Source: Rutidosis leptorrhynchoides (taxonomy: Eukaryota > Streptophyta > Magnoliopsida > Asterales > Asteraceae). From it: DNA of 64,000 bases. The stretch lies in NCBI RefSeq assembly GCF_046630445.1, contig NC_092341.1:31448001-31512000 (forward strand), given 5' to 3'. Shown here piece by piece: positions 1 to 13,800 of this stretch. Position numbers and translations under genes: made by a program. Position 1 is the stretch's first letter, and each line of letters starts with the position of its first letter. The notes below the pieces were generated by a model that saw nothing but the letters and a program-made list of their open reading frames with translations, did no database searches and was not told the DNA's origin.

Positions 1-1251
1 CAAAGATATTTTACTAAGTATAATATAATTACATTAATAATACATATCATATTATTTTTATGATATTAAATAAACTTTATAAATTCTATTACTTAAGATA
101 TATAAAAATATATTTTTATTATATAAATTTTAATATAAAATTTTATTTATTAATAAAAGAACTATATTATTTACTTTAATAAAATCTGTTAAAAATATTT
201 AAATATATAAAACGTCTATATTTAAACTATATAATACTCATGTATAAATTTTGGAAGACATTTTGGTCAATATGACTTTTGTTGACTTTTGCATATTTAG
301 TCTCGAGCATTAGGATTGTGATACACTACGACTTGACCTAAATTGTTAGACAGATATTGATCGAACATATAAATATATATAATTAATATAGGTTTATGAA
401 TCAAAGGCCAACCTTGCACTTGTTCAATGATGTCATATGTATTTTTACTACAAAATACAGTATTGTGAGTTTCATTTGATTCCTTTTTAAATGCTTTTGC
501 AACATATATTTTTGGGACTGAGAATACATGCGCTTTTATAAATGTTTGACGAAATAGACACAAGTAATTGAAACTACGTTCTATGGTTGAATTGTTATAC
601 CGGATATCGCCCTTGTTGAACTTGGTAACCTAAGAATTGGTGTTTATTATAATTGCCACCAGTTGACGCGAATCCTAAAGATAGATCTATGGGCTTTGAC
701 ACGTCCCAGTCAGAGAATTTGAACTGCTTTAGTACTTCGATGTTTATATATGGGGATATTCTAGATGCATTTTTTTAATGTCGGTTACCAGGTGTTCAAT
801 CCATATGAATGAATTTTAAACACTTGCGAGTGTATGATTATTGAATAAATGAAATCTTGTGGTCTATTAAAATTATGGAAATGATTGATTACGATAAACT
901 AATGAACTCACCAACCTTTTGGTTGACACTTTAAAGCATGTTTATTCTCAGGTATTAAAGAAATCTTCCGCTGTGCATTAGCTTATTTTAAAGATATTAC
1001 TTGGAGTCATTCATGGCATATTTCGAAAGACGTTGCATTCGAGTCGTTGAATTCATCAAGATTATTATTAAGTCAATTATAGTTGGATATATTATGAAAT
1101 GGTATGCATGCCGTCAACTTTCGTTGAAAATAAACTTTGTCTTTTAAAAATGAATGCAATGTTGGTAAAATGTATCATATATAGGTCAAATACCTCGCGA
1201 TATAATCAACTATTGTGAACAGTTTATAATGTATATGAACGGGTCCTTTCA
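1..1251 (+). repeat. 3' part of a divergent gypsy LTR (family B) inserted in A1 integrase
   Basis: This is LTR sequence that ends in the TTTCA-type terminus at 1251. It shares blocks with the A and C LTRs, including the core around 506-560 (TTTTTGGGACTGAGAATACA followed by TTTATAAATG) and a stretch near 890-1010 nearly identical to the C LTR. Directly after 1251 the sequence is GGGAAGATGTAC, which is the integrase region of a family A element, so B was inserted into A1. GGGAA (1252-1256) is the likely right TSD copy. The left end and any internal part of B lie outside the window. The first 250 bases are AT-rich with no gene visible. Confidence 0.7.
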
Positions 1252-2491
1252 GGGAAGATGTACAAAGATCTCAAGAAACACTTTTGGTGGCCGGGTATGA
1301 AAGCCGATATTGCTAAATACATAGGAGAATGTTTGACGCGTTCTAAAGTTAAAGCTGAACATCAGAAACCATCGGGTCTACTTCAACAACCTGAAATCCC
1401 GGAATGGAAATGGGAAAACATTACCATGGATTTCATTACTAAATTGCCAAGGACTGCAAGTGGTTATGATACTATTTGGGTAATAGTCGATCGTCTCACC
1501 AAATCAGCACATTTTCTGCCAATGAGAGAAGATGACAAAATGGAAAAATTGGCGCGATTATATTTGAAAGAAGTTGTCTCCAGACATGGAATACCAATCT
1601 CTATTATCTCTGATAGGGATGGCAGATTTGTTTCAAGGTTTTGGCAGACACTACAGCAAGCATTGGGGACTAGTCTAGATATGAGTACTGCCTATCATCC
1701 ACAAACTGATGGTCAAAGTGAGAGGACTATACAAACCCTTGAAGACATGCTACGAGCATGTGTTATTGATTTTGCAAACAGCTGGGATCGACATCTACCG
1801 TTAGCAGAATTTTTCTACCACAACAGTTATCACTCAAGTATTGAGATGACACCGTTTGAGGCACTTTATGGTAGAAAGTGCAGATCTCTGATTTGTTGGA
1901 ATGAAGTTGGGGATAGACAAATTACGGCCGGAGATAATTCAAGAAACTACCGAGAAGATCATCCAGATTCAACAACGGTTGAAAACCGCCCAAAGTCGAC
2001 AAAAGAGTTACGCGGACATTAAAAGAAAAGATATAGAATTTAAAATTGGGGAGATGGTCATGCTTAAGGTTTCACCTTGGAAAGGTGTTGTTTGATTTGG
2101 TAAACGGGGGAAACTAAATCCAAGGTACATCGGGCCATTCAAGATTATAGATCGTGTCGGACCAGTAGCTTATCGACTCGACTTACCTCAACAACTCGCC
2201 GGGGTACATAATACTTTCCACGTCTCGAATTTGAAGAAATGTTTTACTAAAGAAGATCTCACTATTCCGTTAGACGAAATCCAAATCAACAAAAAACTTC
2301 AATTCATCGAAGAACCCGTCGAAATAATGGATCGTGAGGTTAAAAGACTAAAGCAAAACAAGATACCAATTTTTAAGGTTTGATGGAATGCTCGTAGAGG
2401 ACCCGAGTTCACCTGGGAGCGTGAAGATTAGATGAAGAAGAAATACCCGCATCTATTTCCAGAAGATTCGTCAACACCTTCAACAGCTTAA
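1252..2491 (+). pseudogene. A1 pol 3' end: integrase and chromodomain, decayed
   Basis: Translation gives the end of the integrase zinc finger, the core with MDFITKLP (first catalytic Asp), SDRDGRF (second Asp) and [12 protein letters not shown] (Glu), then the [17 protein letters not shown]-terminal domain and a chromodomain ending near the stop at 2489-2491. The reading frame breaks near 1925-1930, where two bases are missing compared with A4. In-frame stops follow at about 2093 (CGA to TGA), 2381 (CGA to TGA) and 2428 (CAG to TAG). The first Cys of the C-x2-C pair is kept but the second is Arg (CLTRSK). The B LTR truncates the 5' side. It is not functional. Confidence 0.85.
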
Positions 2492-2526
2492 AATTTCGGG
2501 ATGAAATTTATTTAACGGGTAGGTAA
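2492..2526 (+). promoter_or_regulatory. A1 PPT region next to the 3' LTR
   Basis: The motif AATTTCGGGATGAAATTTAT is followed by AACGGGTAGGTAA, directly abutting the LTR start TGTAGTGACC. The same block borders the 3' LTR in A2, A3, A4 and C. It is the expected place for plus-strand priming, though the purine tract is short and interrupted, so the exact primer is inferred. Confidence 0.6.
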
Positions 2527-2712
2527 TGTAGTGACCCGAACTTTTCCATGTTTATATATTAAATGAAAATTATATTTGTATGATTAAATGTTTCCAACAT
2601 GATAAGCAATCAAACATGTTAAGACTTGATTAATTGAAATACGTTTCGTGTAGACAATTGACCACCCATGTTGACCAACGATTCACGAACGTTAAAACTT
2701 GTAAAAACTATA

Positions 2713-2714
<2 letters not shown>

Positions 2715-2805
<91 letters not shown>
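2715..2805. repeat. (AT)n microsatellite in A1 LTR
   Basis: This is an uninterrupted AT dinucleotide run of 91 bp. The other A LTRs have short ATATGG-type tracts here, so it expanded after insertion. Confidence 0.95.
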
Positions 2806-2809
<4 letters not shown>

Positions 2810-3340
2810 ACATGATATTATGATAAGTAAGTATCTCATTATTTATATTAACAATGAGGGATATACATAAAAATGAGACTACTAAGTTAAGAAACTCGAA
2901 ACGATATATATAACGATTATCGTTATAACAAAGTCTTACTAAATATGTATGTATCATATTAGGATATTCTTAAATTATATTTAACATGATAAAATGATAA
3001 TTATATATATCATTAAGTATATTAAACAATGAACTACATATGTAAAACAAGACTACTAACTTAAGAATTTCGAAACGAGACATATATGTAACGATTAACG
3101 TTGTAACTACATTTTAATGTATATATATCATATTAGGATATATTCATACATCATAATATCATGATAATGTAATAATTTAACATCTTATTAGATATAATAA
3201 ATAATGGGTTAACAACATTAAATGAGATCGTTAACTTAAAAGTTTCAAAACAACACTTGCATTTAACGACTAATGATGACTTAACAACTCCGTTAAAATG
3301 TATATACATGTAGTGTATTTAGATGTATTAGTACACTTTT
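2800..3340 (+). repeat. Three diverged tandem repeats (~175 bp) in the A LTR U3
   Basis: Three successive units each contain GTTAACATGATA or related, then AAGACTACTAACTTAAG or related, then an AACGATTATCGTT-type palindrome. The palindrome-like motifs fall near 2912, 3090 and 3264, so the period is about 175 bp. A4 retains only two units, which accounts for most of its shorter LTR. Confidence 0.7.
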
Positions 3341-6074
3341 GAAAGACTTTAAAACACATATCAAAGTAATTCTACTTAACAAAAATTATTACAATTACAT
3401 TCTCATTCATTTTCATCAATAATTCTACTCATATACACCCGTATTCGTACTCGTACAATACCCATCTTCTAGACGTATGTACTATTGGTATATACACATA
3501 ATAATTCAGCTCTTAGCAGCCCTCATTTAGTCAACAAACATGTGGAACTAACCATTTGGCAACTAGCATGAAATATCTCACAAAATTACAAACTAATGAG
3601 ACCTTAAATGAGGACTTGGTTAACGTTTTGCATCATCATCATTATCACTTTCATTTTTCAACATTCATGCATCAAAGACATCTCTCTCTTGTTCTCTCTT
3701 GATTTTCTAAGTGTTATTCATCATTTCCTTCATAATCTACATCAATCTAGCTCATAAATCCTAACCTATATCAACATACAAAACAACTACTCAAGAAAAC
3801 TTCAAGAAAACTTTCAAGTTTGCAAGTCTACTTTCAAGCTTTCTAACCCATTCCAAGCAATCATCTAAGATCAAGAAACCTTTGTTATTTATAGTAGGTT
3901 ATCTCTATAATTCAAGGTAATACTCATATTCAAACTTTGATTCAATTATTATAACTATAACAATCTTATTTCGAGTGGAAATCTTACTTGAACTTGTTTT
4001 CGTGTCATGATTCTGCTTCAAGAACTTTCAAGCCATCCAAGGATCCTTTGAAGCTAGATCTATTTTTCTCATTTCTAATAGGTTTACCTACTAAAATTAA
4101 GATAGTAATGATGTTTATAACATCATTCAATTCATACACATAAAACCATCTTATTTGAAGATTTAAACTTGTAATCACTAGAACATAGTTTAGTTAATTC
4201 TAAACTTGTTCGAAAATAAAGTTAATCCCTCTAACTTGACTTTTAAAATCAACTAAACACATGTTCTATATCTATATGATATGCTAACTTAATAATTTAA
4301 AACCTGGAAACACGATGAACACCGTAAAACCGAACATAAGCCGACGTAGTGAAACCGGGGGCTGTTTTGGGTTGGAAAAATAAAAACTATCTTAACCTTT
4401 GAATTGTAAGTTTGTTTTCTGGAAAAATGATATTTCATATGAACATGATACTATATCCAAAAATCATGGTTAAACACAAAGTTGAAGTATGTTTTTCAAA
4501 ATGGTCATCAAGATGTCGTTTTTTCGACGGAAATGACTACCACTTTAAAAAATGATTTGTAACCTGTATTTCTAACTATAAACTTATACTTTTTCTGTTC
4601 AGTTTCATAAATATCAGTTCATTATGAAACCATAGCAACTTGAATCACTCAAAACGGATTTGAAACGAAGAAATGACGGGTAAAATAAGATTGGATAATT
4701 TTACTTGTTGTAACTACGAAAATTTTATAACAAATCTATATTAATCATATCTTAGCTAACTTATATTGTATTATACATGTATTCTAACATATATTATGTA
4801 ATCTTGGGATACCATAGGCACGTATACAATTTTTTGACATATCATATCGACCCATGTATATATATTTTTTGGAACAACCATAGACACTCTATATGCTGTA
4901 ATGTTCGAGTTCGCTATACAGGGTTGAGGTTGATTCAAAAAATGTATATACTTTGAGTTGTGATCTAGCCTGAGACGTGTATACACTGGTTCGTGGATTG
5001 ATTCAAGATAATATATATTAATTTATTTCTGTACATCTAACTGCGGACAACTAGTTGTAGGTTACTAACGAGGACAGCTGACTTAATAAACTTAAATCGT
5101 TAAAAATGTAATAAAATATATTGTGAATATATTTCAATCATACTTTGATATATATATGTACACATTTGTTATAGGTTTGTGAATCGACCAGTGGCCAAGT
5201 CTTATTTCCGACGAAAGGAAAATCTGTGAAAGTGAGTTATAGTCCCATTTTTAAAAATCTATTATTTTTGGGATGAGAATACATGCAGTTTATAAATTTT
5301 TACAAAATAGACACTAGTAATTGAAACTACTTTCTATGTTGGATTATCGAATCGAATATTCCCCTTTTTAGCTTGGTAGCCTAAGAATTAGGAAAATGGC
5401 CCCTAATGTACGCGAATCCTAAAGATAGATCTATGGACTTTGACACGTCCTATTCGGGTTACGAATGCTTTAGTACTTCGATTATCATGTCCGATGAGAG
5501 TCCCGGAATGATGGGGATATTCTATATGCATCCTGTTAGTTCGGTTACCAGGTGTTCAACATATGAATGAATTTTTATCTCTATGCAGTTTGCGAAAGGC
5601 CTGATATGAGATGTATATTTATGGAAAAATGAAATCTTGTGGTTTATTATTACAATTTGATAATATATAGGTTAAACCTATAACTCACCAACATTTTTTG
5701 TTGACGTTTTAAGCATTTTATTCTCAGGTGATTATTAAGAGCTTCCGCTGTTGCATACTAAAATAAGGACAAGATTTGGAGTCCATGTTTGTATGATATT
5801 TTGTAAAAACTGCATTCAAGAAATTTATTTCGATGTAATATATTTGTATTGTTAACCATTATGTAATGGTCATGTGTAAATGGTATATTTTAGATTATCA
5901 TTATTTGATAATCTACGTAATGCTTTTTAAACCTTTATCGATAAAATAAAGGTTATGGTTGTGTTTTTTAAAAATGAATGCAGTCTTTGAAAAACGTCTC
6001 ATATAGAGGTCAAAACCTCGCGACGAAATCAATTAATATGGAAAGTTTATAATCAATATGAATGGGACATTTCA

Positions 6075-6823
6075 CCTGGGACTTCTGGAAAATTGATTTT
6101 CAGATAGATCGTTTCGAGTAGATGACTTTTCGTTTAAGACTCGCCTAAATCCGATATAAGATTTAGGATTTATAGCCTTCCGAAAATCACTACGCCTTTG
6201 TAACGACGTGCTGAAAATTCTTACCTACTCGCGCTTGAACCGTCGCCACGGTCAAACGACATCGAGTTAGGATATGAAAATTGGACAGTAGTACGAGGAC
6301 TCACATACGGAGCCTTGGCCACTTACCACGCGTGTTTTTGGTTTGTATAGAGGTCGTAGCAGCTGTCCGAAGTCAGCCTTTTGTTTCGATCTCTATTTTG
6401 TTGAAAACTTACTTTATCTTTTACGAATGATGATGATGATGATACTTAGGACTTTACTTATTTACTTTTAAACCTTTTGGGACAATACACTGACTTAGTA
6501 ACCTTTGACTTAGGTTGAGGACCTTTTGGATCGACCAACTTACTTGTTTGGACCGACTTACTACTTGCATACTTTTCATATCGACTTTTACCTCATTTAT
6601 CACTGTGAGTTATAGCTCCCTTTTTACTTTAACTATTTTTGGGACTGAGAATACATGCGCTTTTTATGTTTTACATACTAGACACGAGTACTTAAACTTT
6701 ATATATGTGTGGGTGATATAACGGCACAAAGATTCCCCTTAGCTCTGTAACGTTTAGTCATTGGTTTATGAACCGGTGAACGCGAATCTTAGATATGGAT
6801 CCATAGAGTTTGACATCCCCACT
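6075..6823 (+). repeat. D LTR, left segment between A1 and A3
   Basis: This piece continues at 61436 once A3 is removed; CCACT occurs at both breakpoints. It carries the LTR core also seen in A, B and C (TTTTTGGGACTGAGAATACA at about 6634, then a TTTTTATG region) and CGCGAATCTTAGATATGGAT, similar to the A LTR block CGCGAATCCTAAAGATAGAT. No coding region is supported. Confidence 0.65.
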
Positions 6824-9800
6824 TGAAATGTTCCGTTCATATCGATTATAAACGTTTCATATTAATTGATTTCTTTGCGAGGTTTTGACCACTATATGAG
6901 ACCTTTTTCAAAGACTGCATTCGATTTTAAAACAAACCATAACCTTTAAAATATTACGAAGATTATCAAATAATGATAATCTAAAATATAGTGTTTTTCA
7001 CACGACCATTACATAATGGTTTACAATAATATTACACATCAACATAAGTCTTCGAATGCAGTTTTTAAACAATATTATATACGCATGGACTCCAAATCTT
7101 GTCCTTAATTTAGTATGCAATAGTGGAAGCTCTTAACAATCACCTGAGAATAAACATGCTTAAAACGTCAACAAAAATGTTGGTGAGTTATAGGTTTAGC
7201 CTATATATTTATCAATTCATATTAATAGACCACAAGATTTCATATTTCCATTTCTTGTAAATAGCATGCATGCATAAAAAATCATTCATATGGCGAACAC
7301 CTGGTAACCGACATTAACAAGATGCATATAAGAATATCCATATCATTTCGAGACATCCATCGAACATGATAAAACAACATCTAAGTACTAAAGCATCCGC
7401 AACCATGGATGGGGTTTGTTAGGCCCAATAGATCTATCTTTAGGATTCGCGTCAATTAGTAGATTGGTTTACTAATTCTTAGGTTACCAAGCAAAAAGGG
7501 GCATATTCGGCTTCGATCATTCACCCATATAATGTAGTTTCGATTACTTGTGTCTATTTCGTAAAACATTTATAAAACTGCATGTATTCTCATCCCAAAA
7601 ATATTAGATTTTAAAAGTGGGACTATAACTCACTTTCACAGATTTTCCTTCGTTGGAAATAAGACTTGGCTACTGGTCGATTCACGAATCTATAACAATA
7701 TGTACATATATATCAAAGTATGATTGAAATATATTCACAATATTTTTTTATTACGTTTTTAACGATTTAAGTTTATTAAGTCAGCTATCCTCGTTAGTAA
7801 CCTACAACTAGTTGTCCACAGTTAGATGTACAGAAATAAATTAATACATATTATCTTGAATCAATCCACGACCCAGTGTATACATGTCTCAGCTTAGATC
7901 ACAACTCAAAGTATATATATTTTTGGAATCAACCTCAACCCTGTATAGCGAACTCGAACATTACAGCATATAGAGTGTCTATGGTTGTTCCAAATAATAT
8001 ATATACATGGGTCGATATGATATGTCAAAACATTGTATACATGTCTATGGTATCCCAATATTACATAATATATATTTAAATACATGTATAATACAATATA
8101 TGTTAGCTAGGATATGATTAATATAGATTTGTTACCAATTTTTACGTTGCTACAACAAGCAAAATTATCCGATCTTGTTTTACCCATAATTTCTTCGTTT
8201 TAAATCCGTTTTGAGTGATTAAAGTTGCTATGGTTTCATATTGAACTTAAACTTATGAATCTAAACATAAAAAGTATAAGTTTATAGTCGAAAATACAGG
8301 TTAAAAGTCAATATTATAAAAGGTAGTCATTTCCTTCGAAAGAACGACATCTTGATGACCATTTTGAAAAACATACTTCCACTTTGAGTTTAACCATGAT
8401 TTTTGGATATAGTTTCATGTTCATAAGAAAAATCATTTTCCCAGAAGAATAACTTTTAAATCAAAGTTTATCATAGTTTTTAATTATCAAACCCAAAACA
8501 GCCCCCGGTTTCACTACGACGGCGTAGGTCCGGTTTTAAGGTGTTCTTCGTGTTTCCAGGTTTTAAATCATTAAGTTAGCATATCATATAGATATAGAAC
8601 ATGTGTTTAGTTGATTTTAAAAGTAAAGTTAGAAGGATTAACTTTGTTTGCGAACAAGTTTAGAATTAACTAAACTATGTTCTAGTGATTACAAGTTTAA
8701 ATCTTCGAATAAGATAGTTATATATATGAATCGAATGAAGTTATGAACATCATTACTACCTAAAGTTTAGTAGGTAAACCTACTGGAAATGATGAAAAAT
8801 AACTTGAGCTTTAAAGGATCTTTGATGGCTTAGAAGTTCTTGTAATAGAATCATGACACGAAAACTAGTTCAAGTAAGATTATTACTCGAATTAAGATAG
8901 TTATAGTTATAGTTATAGAAATTGAATCAAAGCTTGAATATGAATATTACCTTGATTTAAAAAGATAACCTACTGTAAATAATAAAGGTTTCTTGATCTT
9001 AGATGATTGCTTGGAATGGATTAGGAAACTTGGAAGTAAACTTGCAAACTTGGAAGTGTTCTTGACGTGTTCTTGAATAATTGTTTTTATGATGATTATA
9101 GATAATCACCAAAGCTTGTATTTGATGATTTTTTCTGGAAAAATAGTAACTTAGATGTTCATGGAAGAGTGTGTGTGTTTTGAGAGAGAATTGGGAAGAA
9201 AATTGGAAATGAAATGGAGTGGGTGGTGAGTCATGAAGGTGAGTGGGGTTAAAAGGAGTTCTTGTTTTTGTTTCCTTGCTCATAAGTCATGCTAGTTGTC
9301 TAATTGTTGGTTCCACATGTTTGTTGACTAAATGAGGGCTGCTAAGGAGCTGATCATTGAGTGTATATACCAATAGTATATACATTTAGAAGCTGTGTAT
9401 TGTACGAGTACGAATACGGGTGCATACGAGTAAAATTATTGATGAAAATGAATGAGAATGTAATTGTAAGCATTTTTGTTAAGTAAGAGTGTTTTGATAT
9501 ATGTATTGAAGTCTTTCAAAAGTGTATTAATACATCTAAATACACTACATGTATATACATTTTAACTGAGTCGTTAAGTCATCGTTAGTCGTTACATGTA
9601 AGTGTTGTTTTAAAAACCTTTAAGTTAACGATCTCATTTAATGTTGTTAACCAATTGTTTATTATATCTAATGAGATGTTAAATTATTACATTATCATGA
9701 TATTATGATGTATGAATATATCTTAATATGATATATATACATTAAAATGTCGCTACAACGATAATTGTTACATATATGTCTCGTTTCGAAATTCTTAAGT

Positions 9801-10266
9801 TAGTAGTCTTCTTTTACATATGTAGTTCATTGTTAACATACTTAATGATATATATAATTATCATTTTATCATGTTAAATATAGTGTAACAATATCTTAAT
9901 ATGATACATATGTATTTAGTAAGACATTGTAATAACGATAATCGTTATATATATCGTTTCGAATTTCTTAACTTAGTAGTCTCATTTTTATGTATATAAC
10001 TCATTGTTAATATACTTATGGAGATACTTACTTATCATAATCTCATGTTAACTATATGTATATCCATATATATATCATCATGTCGTTTTTACAAGTTTTA
10101 ACGTTCGTGAATCGCCGGTCAACTTGGGTGGTCAATTGTCTACATGAAACTCATTTTAATTAATCAAGTCTTAACAAGTTTGATTGCTTAACATGTTGGA
10201 AACACTTAATCATGCAAATATAGTTTTCATTTAATATATAATCATGGAAAAGTTCGGGTCACTACA
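6824..10266 (-). repeat. A3 3' LTR
   Basis: On the plus strand it begins TGAAATGTTCCG and ends GGGTCACTACA, about 3.44 kb. Inside it are only LTR features. Short open frames seen here recur in the other A LTRs and look incidental. Confidence 0.9.
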
Positions 10267-10301
10267 GTACCTACCCGTTAAATAAATTCCGTCCTGAAAT
10301 T
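10267..10301 (-). promoter_or_regulatory. A3 PPT region
   Basis: On the minus strand it reads TTTAACGGGTAGGTAC directly before the LTR start, with a GGACGGAATTTATT block upstream, matching the other A copies. Confidence 0.55.
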
Positions 10302-10874
10302 TTAAGTTGTAGAAGGTGTTGACGAATCTTCTGGAAATAGGTGCGGGTATTTCTTCTTCATCTGATCTTCACACTCCCAGTTGAACTCGGGTCCTCTACG
10401 AGCATTCCATCAAACCTTAACAATTGGTATCTTGTTTTGCTTTTGTCTTTTAACCTCACGATCCATTATTTCGACGAGTTCTTCGATGAATTGAAGTTTT
10501 TTCGTTGATTTAAATTTCGTCTAATGGAATAGTGAGATCTTCTTTAGCAAAACATTTCTTCAAATTCGAGACGTGAAAAGTGTTACGTACAGCTGCGAGT
10601 TGTTGGGGTAACTCAAGTCGGTAAGCTACTGGTCCGACACGTTCAATAATCTTGAATGGTCAAATGTACCTTGGATTTAGTTTCCCTCGTTTACCAAATC
10701 GAACAACGCCTTTCCAAGGTGAAACCTTAAGCATGACCTTCTCCCCAAATTCAAATTCTATATCTTTTCTTTTAATGTCCGCGTAACTCTTTTGTCGACT
10801 TTGGGTGGTTTTCAACCGTTGTTGAATCTGGATGATCTTCTCGGTAGTTTCTTGAATTATCTCCGGACCCGTAA
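10302..10874 (-). pseudogene. A3 pol C-terminal part (integrase C-terminus and chromodomain)
   Basis: This is the continuation of the integrase that stops at 51891, beyond the A2 insertion. The minus strand encodes the region after [11 protein letters not shown], the GPFKII-type module and the chromodomain. A CGA to TGA stop lies in the VRWN segment (about 10412). The terminal stop is at 10302-10304. CGTAA at 10870-10874 is the left TSD of A2. Confidence 0.85.
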
Positions 10875-13800
10875 TGTAGTGACCTGAACTTTTCCATGTT
10901 TATATATTAACTAAAATTGATATTTACATGATTAAGTGTTTCCAACATGTTAAGTAATCAACCTTGTTAAGACTTGATTATTTGATATGAGTTTCATGTA
11001 GACAATTGACCATCCAAGTTGACCGGCGATTCACGAACGTTAAAAACTTGTAAAAACTATATGAAGATATATAAATGGATATATATGGTTAACATGAGAT
11101 TATGATAAGTAAGTATCTCCATAAATATGTTAACAATGAGTTATATACAAACAAATGAGTTTATTGATTTAAGAAACTCGAAAAAGATATATATATATAT
11201 AACGATTATAGTTATGACAACGTCTTACTAAATACATATGAATCATATTAAGGTATTGATATACTATTTTAACATTATAAAATGATAGTTAAATATATCA
11301 TTAAACGTGCTAACATCAAACTACATATGTAAAACAAGACTACTAACTTAAGAGTTTCGAAACAATATATATATGTAACGATTATCGTTGTAATAGTATT
11401 TTAACATATATAAATGATGTTAGGATATATTTTTACACCATGTTGTTATGTTAACATGACAATTTAACATCTCATTTAAGTATAATAAGAATGGATTAGT
11501 TACATTTAACAAGATCGTTAAGTTAAAGGTTTCAAAACAACACTTACATGTAACGACTAACGATGACTTAACGACTTCGTTAAAATGTATATACATGTAG
11601 TGTTTTAATATGTATTCATACACTTTTGAAAGACTTCAAGACACATATCAAAGTACTTCTACTTAACAAAAATGCTTACAATTACATCTTCGTTCAGTTT
11701 CATCAACAATTCTACTCGTATGCACCCGTATTCGTACTCGTACAATACACAGCTTCTAGATGTATTTAATATTGGTATATACACTGCAATGATCTGCTCT
11801 TAGCAGCCCATGTGAGTCACCTAACATATGTGGGAACCATCATTTGGCAACTAGCATGAAATATCTCATAAAATTACAAAAATATTAGTAATCATTCATG
11901 ACTTATAAACAAGTAAACAAAATTACACATCCTTTATATCTAATCCATATACCAATGACCAAGAACACCTACAAACACTTTAATTCTTTAATTTTCTTCA
12001 TCTAATTGATCTCTCTCAAGTTATATCTTCAAGTTCTAAGTGTTCTTCATAAATTTTATAAGTTCTAGTTTCATAAAATCAAGAATACTTCCAAGTTTGC
12101 TAGCTTACTTCTAATCTTGTAAAGTGATCATCCAACCTCAAGAAATCTTTCTTATTTACAGTAATATATCTTTCTAATACAAGGTAATACTCATATTCAA
12201 ACTTTGGTTCAATTTCTATAACTATAACAATCTTATTTCAAGTGGAAATCTTACTTGAACTTGTTTTCGTGTCATGATTCTGCTTCAAGAACTTTCAAGC
12301 CATCCAAGGACCCTTTGAAGCTAGATCCATTTTTCTCTTTTCCAGTAGGTTTATCTACAAAACTTGAGGTAGTAATGATGTTCATTACATCATTCGATTC
12401 ATACATATAAAGCTATCTTATTCGAAGGTTTAAACTTGCAATCACTAGAACATAGTTTAGTTAATTCTAAACTTGTCCGCAAATAAAAGTTAATCCTTCT
12501 AACTTGACTTTTAAAATCAACTAAAAACATGTTATATATCTATATGATATACTAACTTAATGATTTAAAACCTGGAAACACGAAGAACACCTTAAAACCG
12601 GACATACGCCGTCGTAGTGAAACCGAGGGCTGTTTTGGGTTAGAAAAATAAAAACTATCTTAATCTTTGAATTGGAAGTTTGTTTTCTGGAAAAATTATA
12701 TTTAATATGAACATGATAATATATTCAAAAATCATGGTTAAACTCAAAGTAGAAGTATGGTTTTCAAAATGGTCATCAAGATGTCGTTCTTTCGATAGAA
12801 ATGACTATCTCTTTAAAAATGACTTGTAACCTGTATTTCTGACTATAAACTTATATTTTTCTGTTTAGATTCATAAACTTAAGATCAATATGAAACCATA
12901 GCAACTTGAATCACTCAAAACGGATTTAAAACGAAGAAATTATGGGTAAAGCAAGATCGGATAATTTTGCTTGTTGTAGCGACGTGAAAGTTGGTAACAA
13001 ATCTATATTAATCATGTCCTAGCTAACTTAAATTGTATTATACATGTATTATAACATATAATCTTGGGATACCATTGACACGTATGCAATGTTTTGACAT
13101 ATCATATTGACCCATGTATATATATATTATTTGGAACAACCATAGACACTCTATATGCAGTAATGTTGGAGTTAGCTATACAAGGCTGAGGTTGATTTCA
13201 AAAATATATATAATTTGAGTTGTGATCTAGCGTGAGACATGTATATACTGGGTTGTGGATTGATTCAAGATAATATATATCGATTTATTTCTGTACATCT
13301 AATTGTGGATAACTAGTTGTAGGTTACTAACGAGGACAACTGACTTAATAAACTTAAATCGTTAAAAACGTAATAAAAAATATTATGAATATATTTCAAT
13401 CATACTTTGATATATATGTACACATTTGTTATAGGTTCGTGAATCGATCAGTGGCCAAGTCTTTTCTGATGAAGGAAAATCTGTGAAAGTGAGTTATAGT
13501 CCCACTTTTAAAATCTAATATTTTTGGGATGAGAATACATGCAGTTTTATAAATATTTTATGAAATAGATACAAGTAATCGAAACTACATTATATGGGTG
13601 AATGATCGAAGCCGAATATGCCTCTTTTGCTTGGTAACCTAAGAATTAGTAAACCGATCTACTAATTGACGCGAATCCTAAAGATAGATCTATGGGCCTA
13701 ACGAACCCCATCCAAAGTACCGGATGTTTTAGTACTTCGATGTTGTTTTATATCATGTCCGATGGATGTCCCGGAATAATAGGGGATATTCTTATATGCA

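Larger units (their letters stand above)
1252..6074 (+). mobile_element. A1: 3' portion of a Tekay-type Ty3/gypsy chromovirus
   Basis: What remains is the integrase to chromodomain part of pol, the PPT region and a complete 3' LTR. The 5' half lies left of B and outside the window. The sequence after the LTR end (CCTGG, 6075-6079) is the right TSD candidate within the D LTR. Several nonsense changes and a frameshift show an old, inactive copy. Confidence 0.85.
2527..6074 (+). repeat. A1 3' LTR
   Basis: The LTR runs from TGTAGTGACCCG to GGGACATTTCA, about 3.55 kb, with TG...CA termini. It holds a 91-bp (AT)n tract at 2715-2805, diverged repeats of about 175 bp at about 2800-3340, a core promoter block near 5270-5300 and a cluster of hairpins near the 3' end. 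No gene is supported inside it. Confidence 0.9.

Noticed and set aside
7876..8079. A ~67-codon antisense frame recurring in A LTRs (also near 4771, 50617 and 58984)
   Set aside because: It recurs through LTR homology, and the start codon and ends vary; I see no family motif.
2527..10266. Terminal inverted repeats of a giant DNA transposon
   Set aside because: The inverted LTRs of A1 and A3 each have TG...CA ends, and A3 has its own TSD, so they are two separate LTR insertions.
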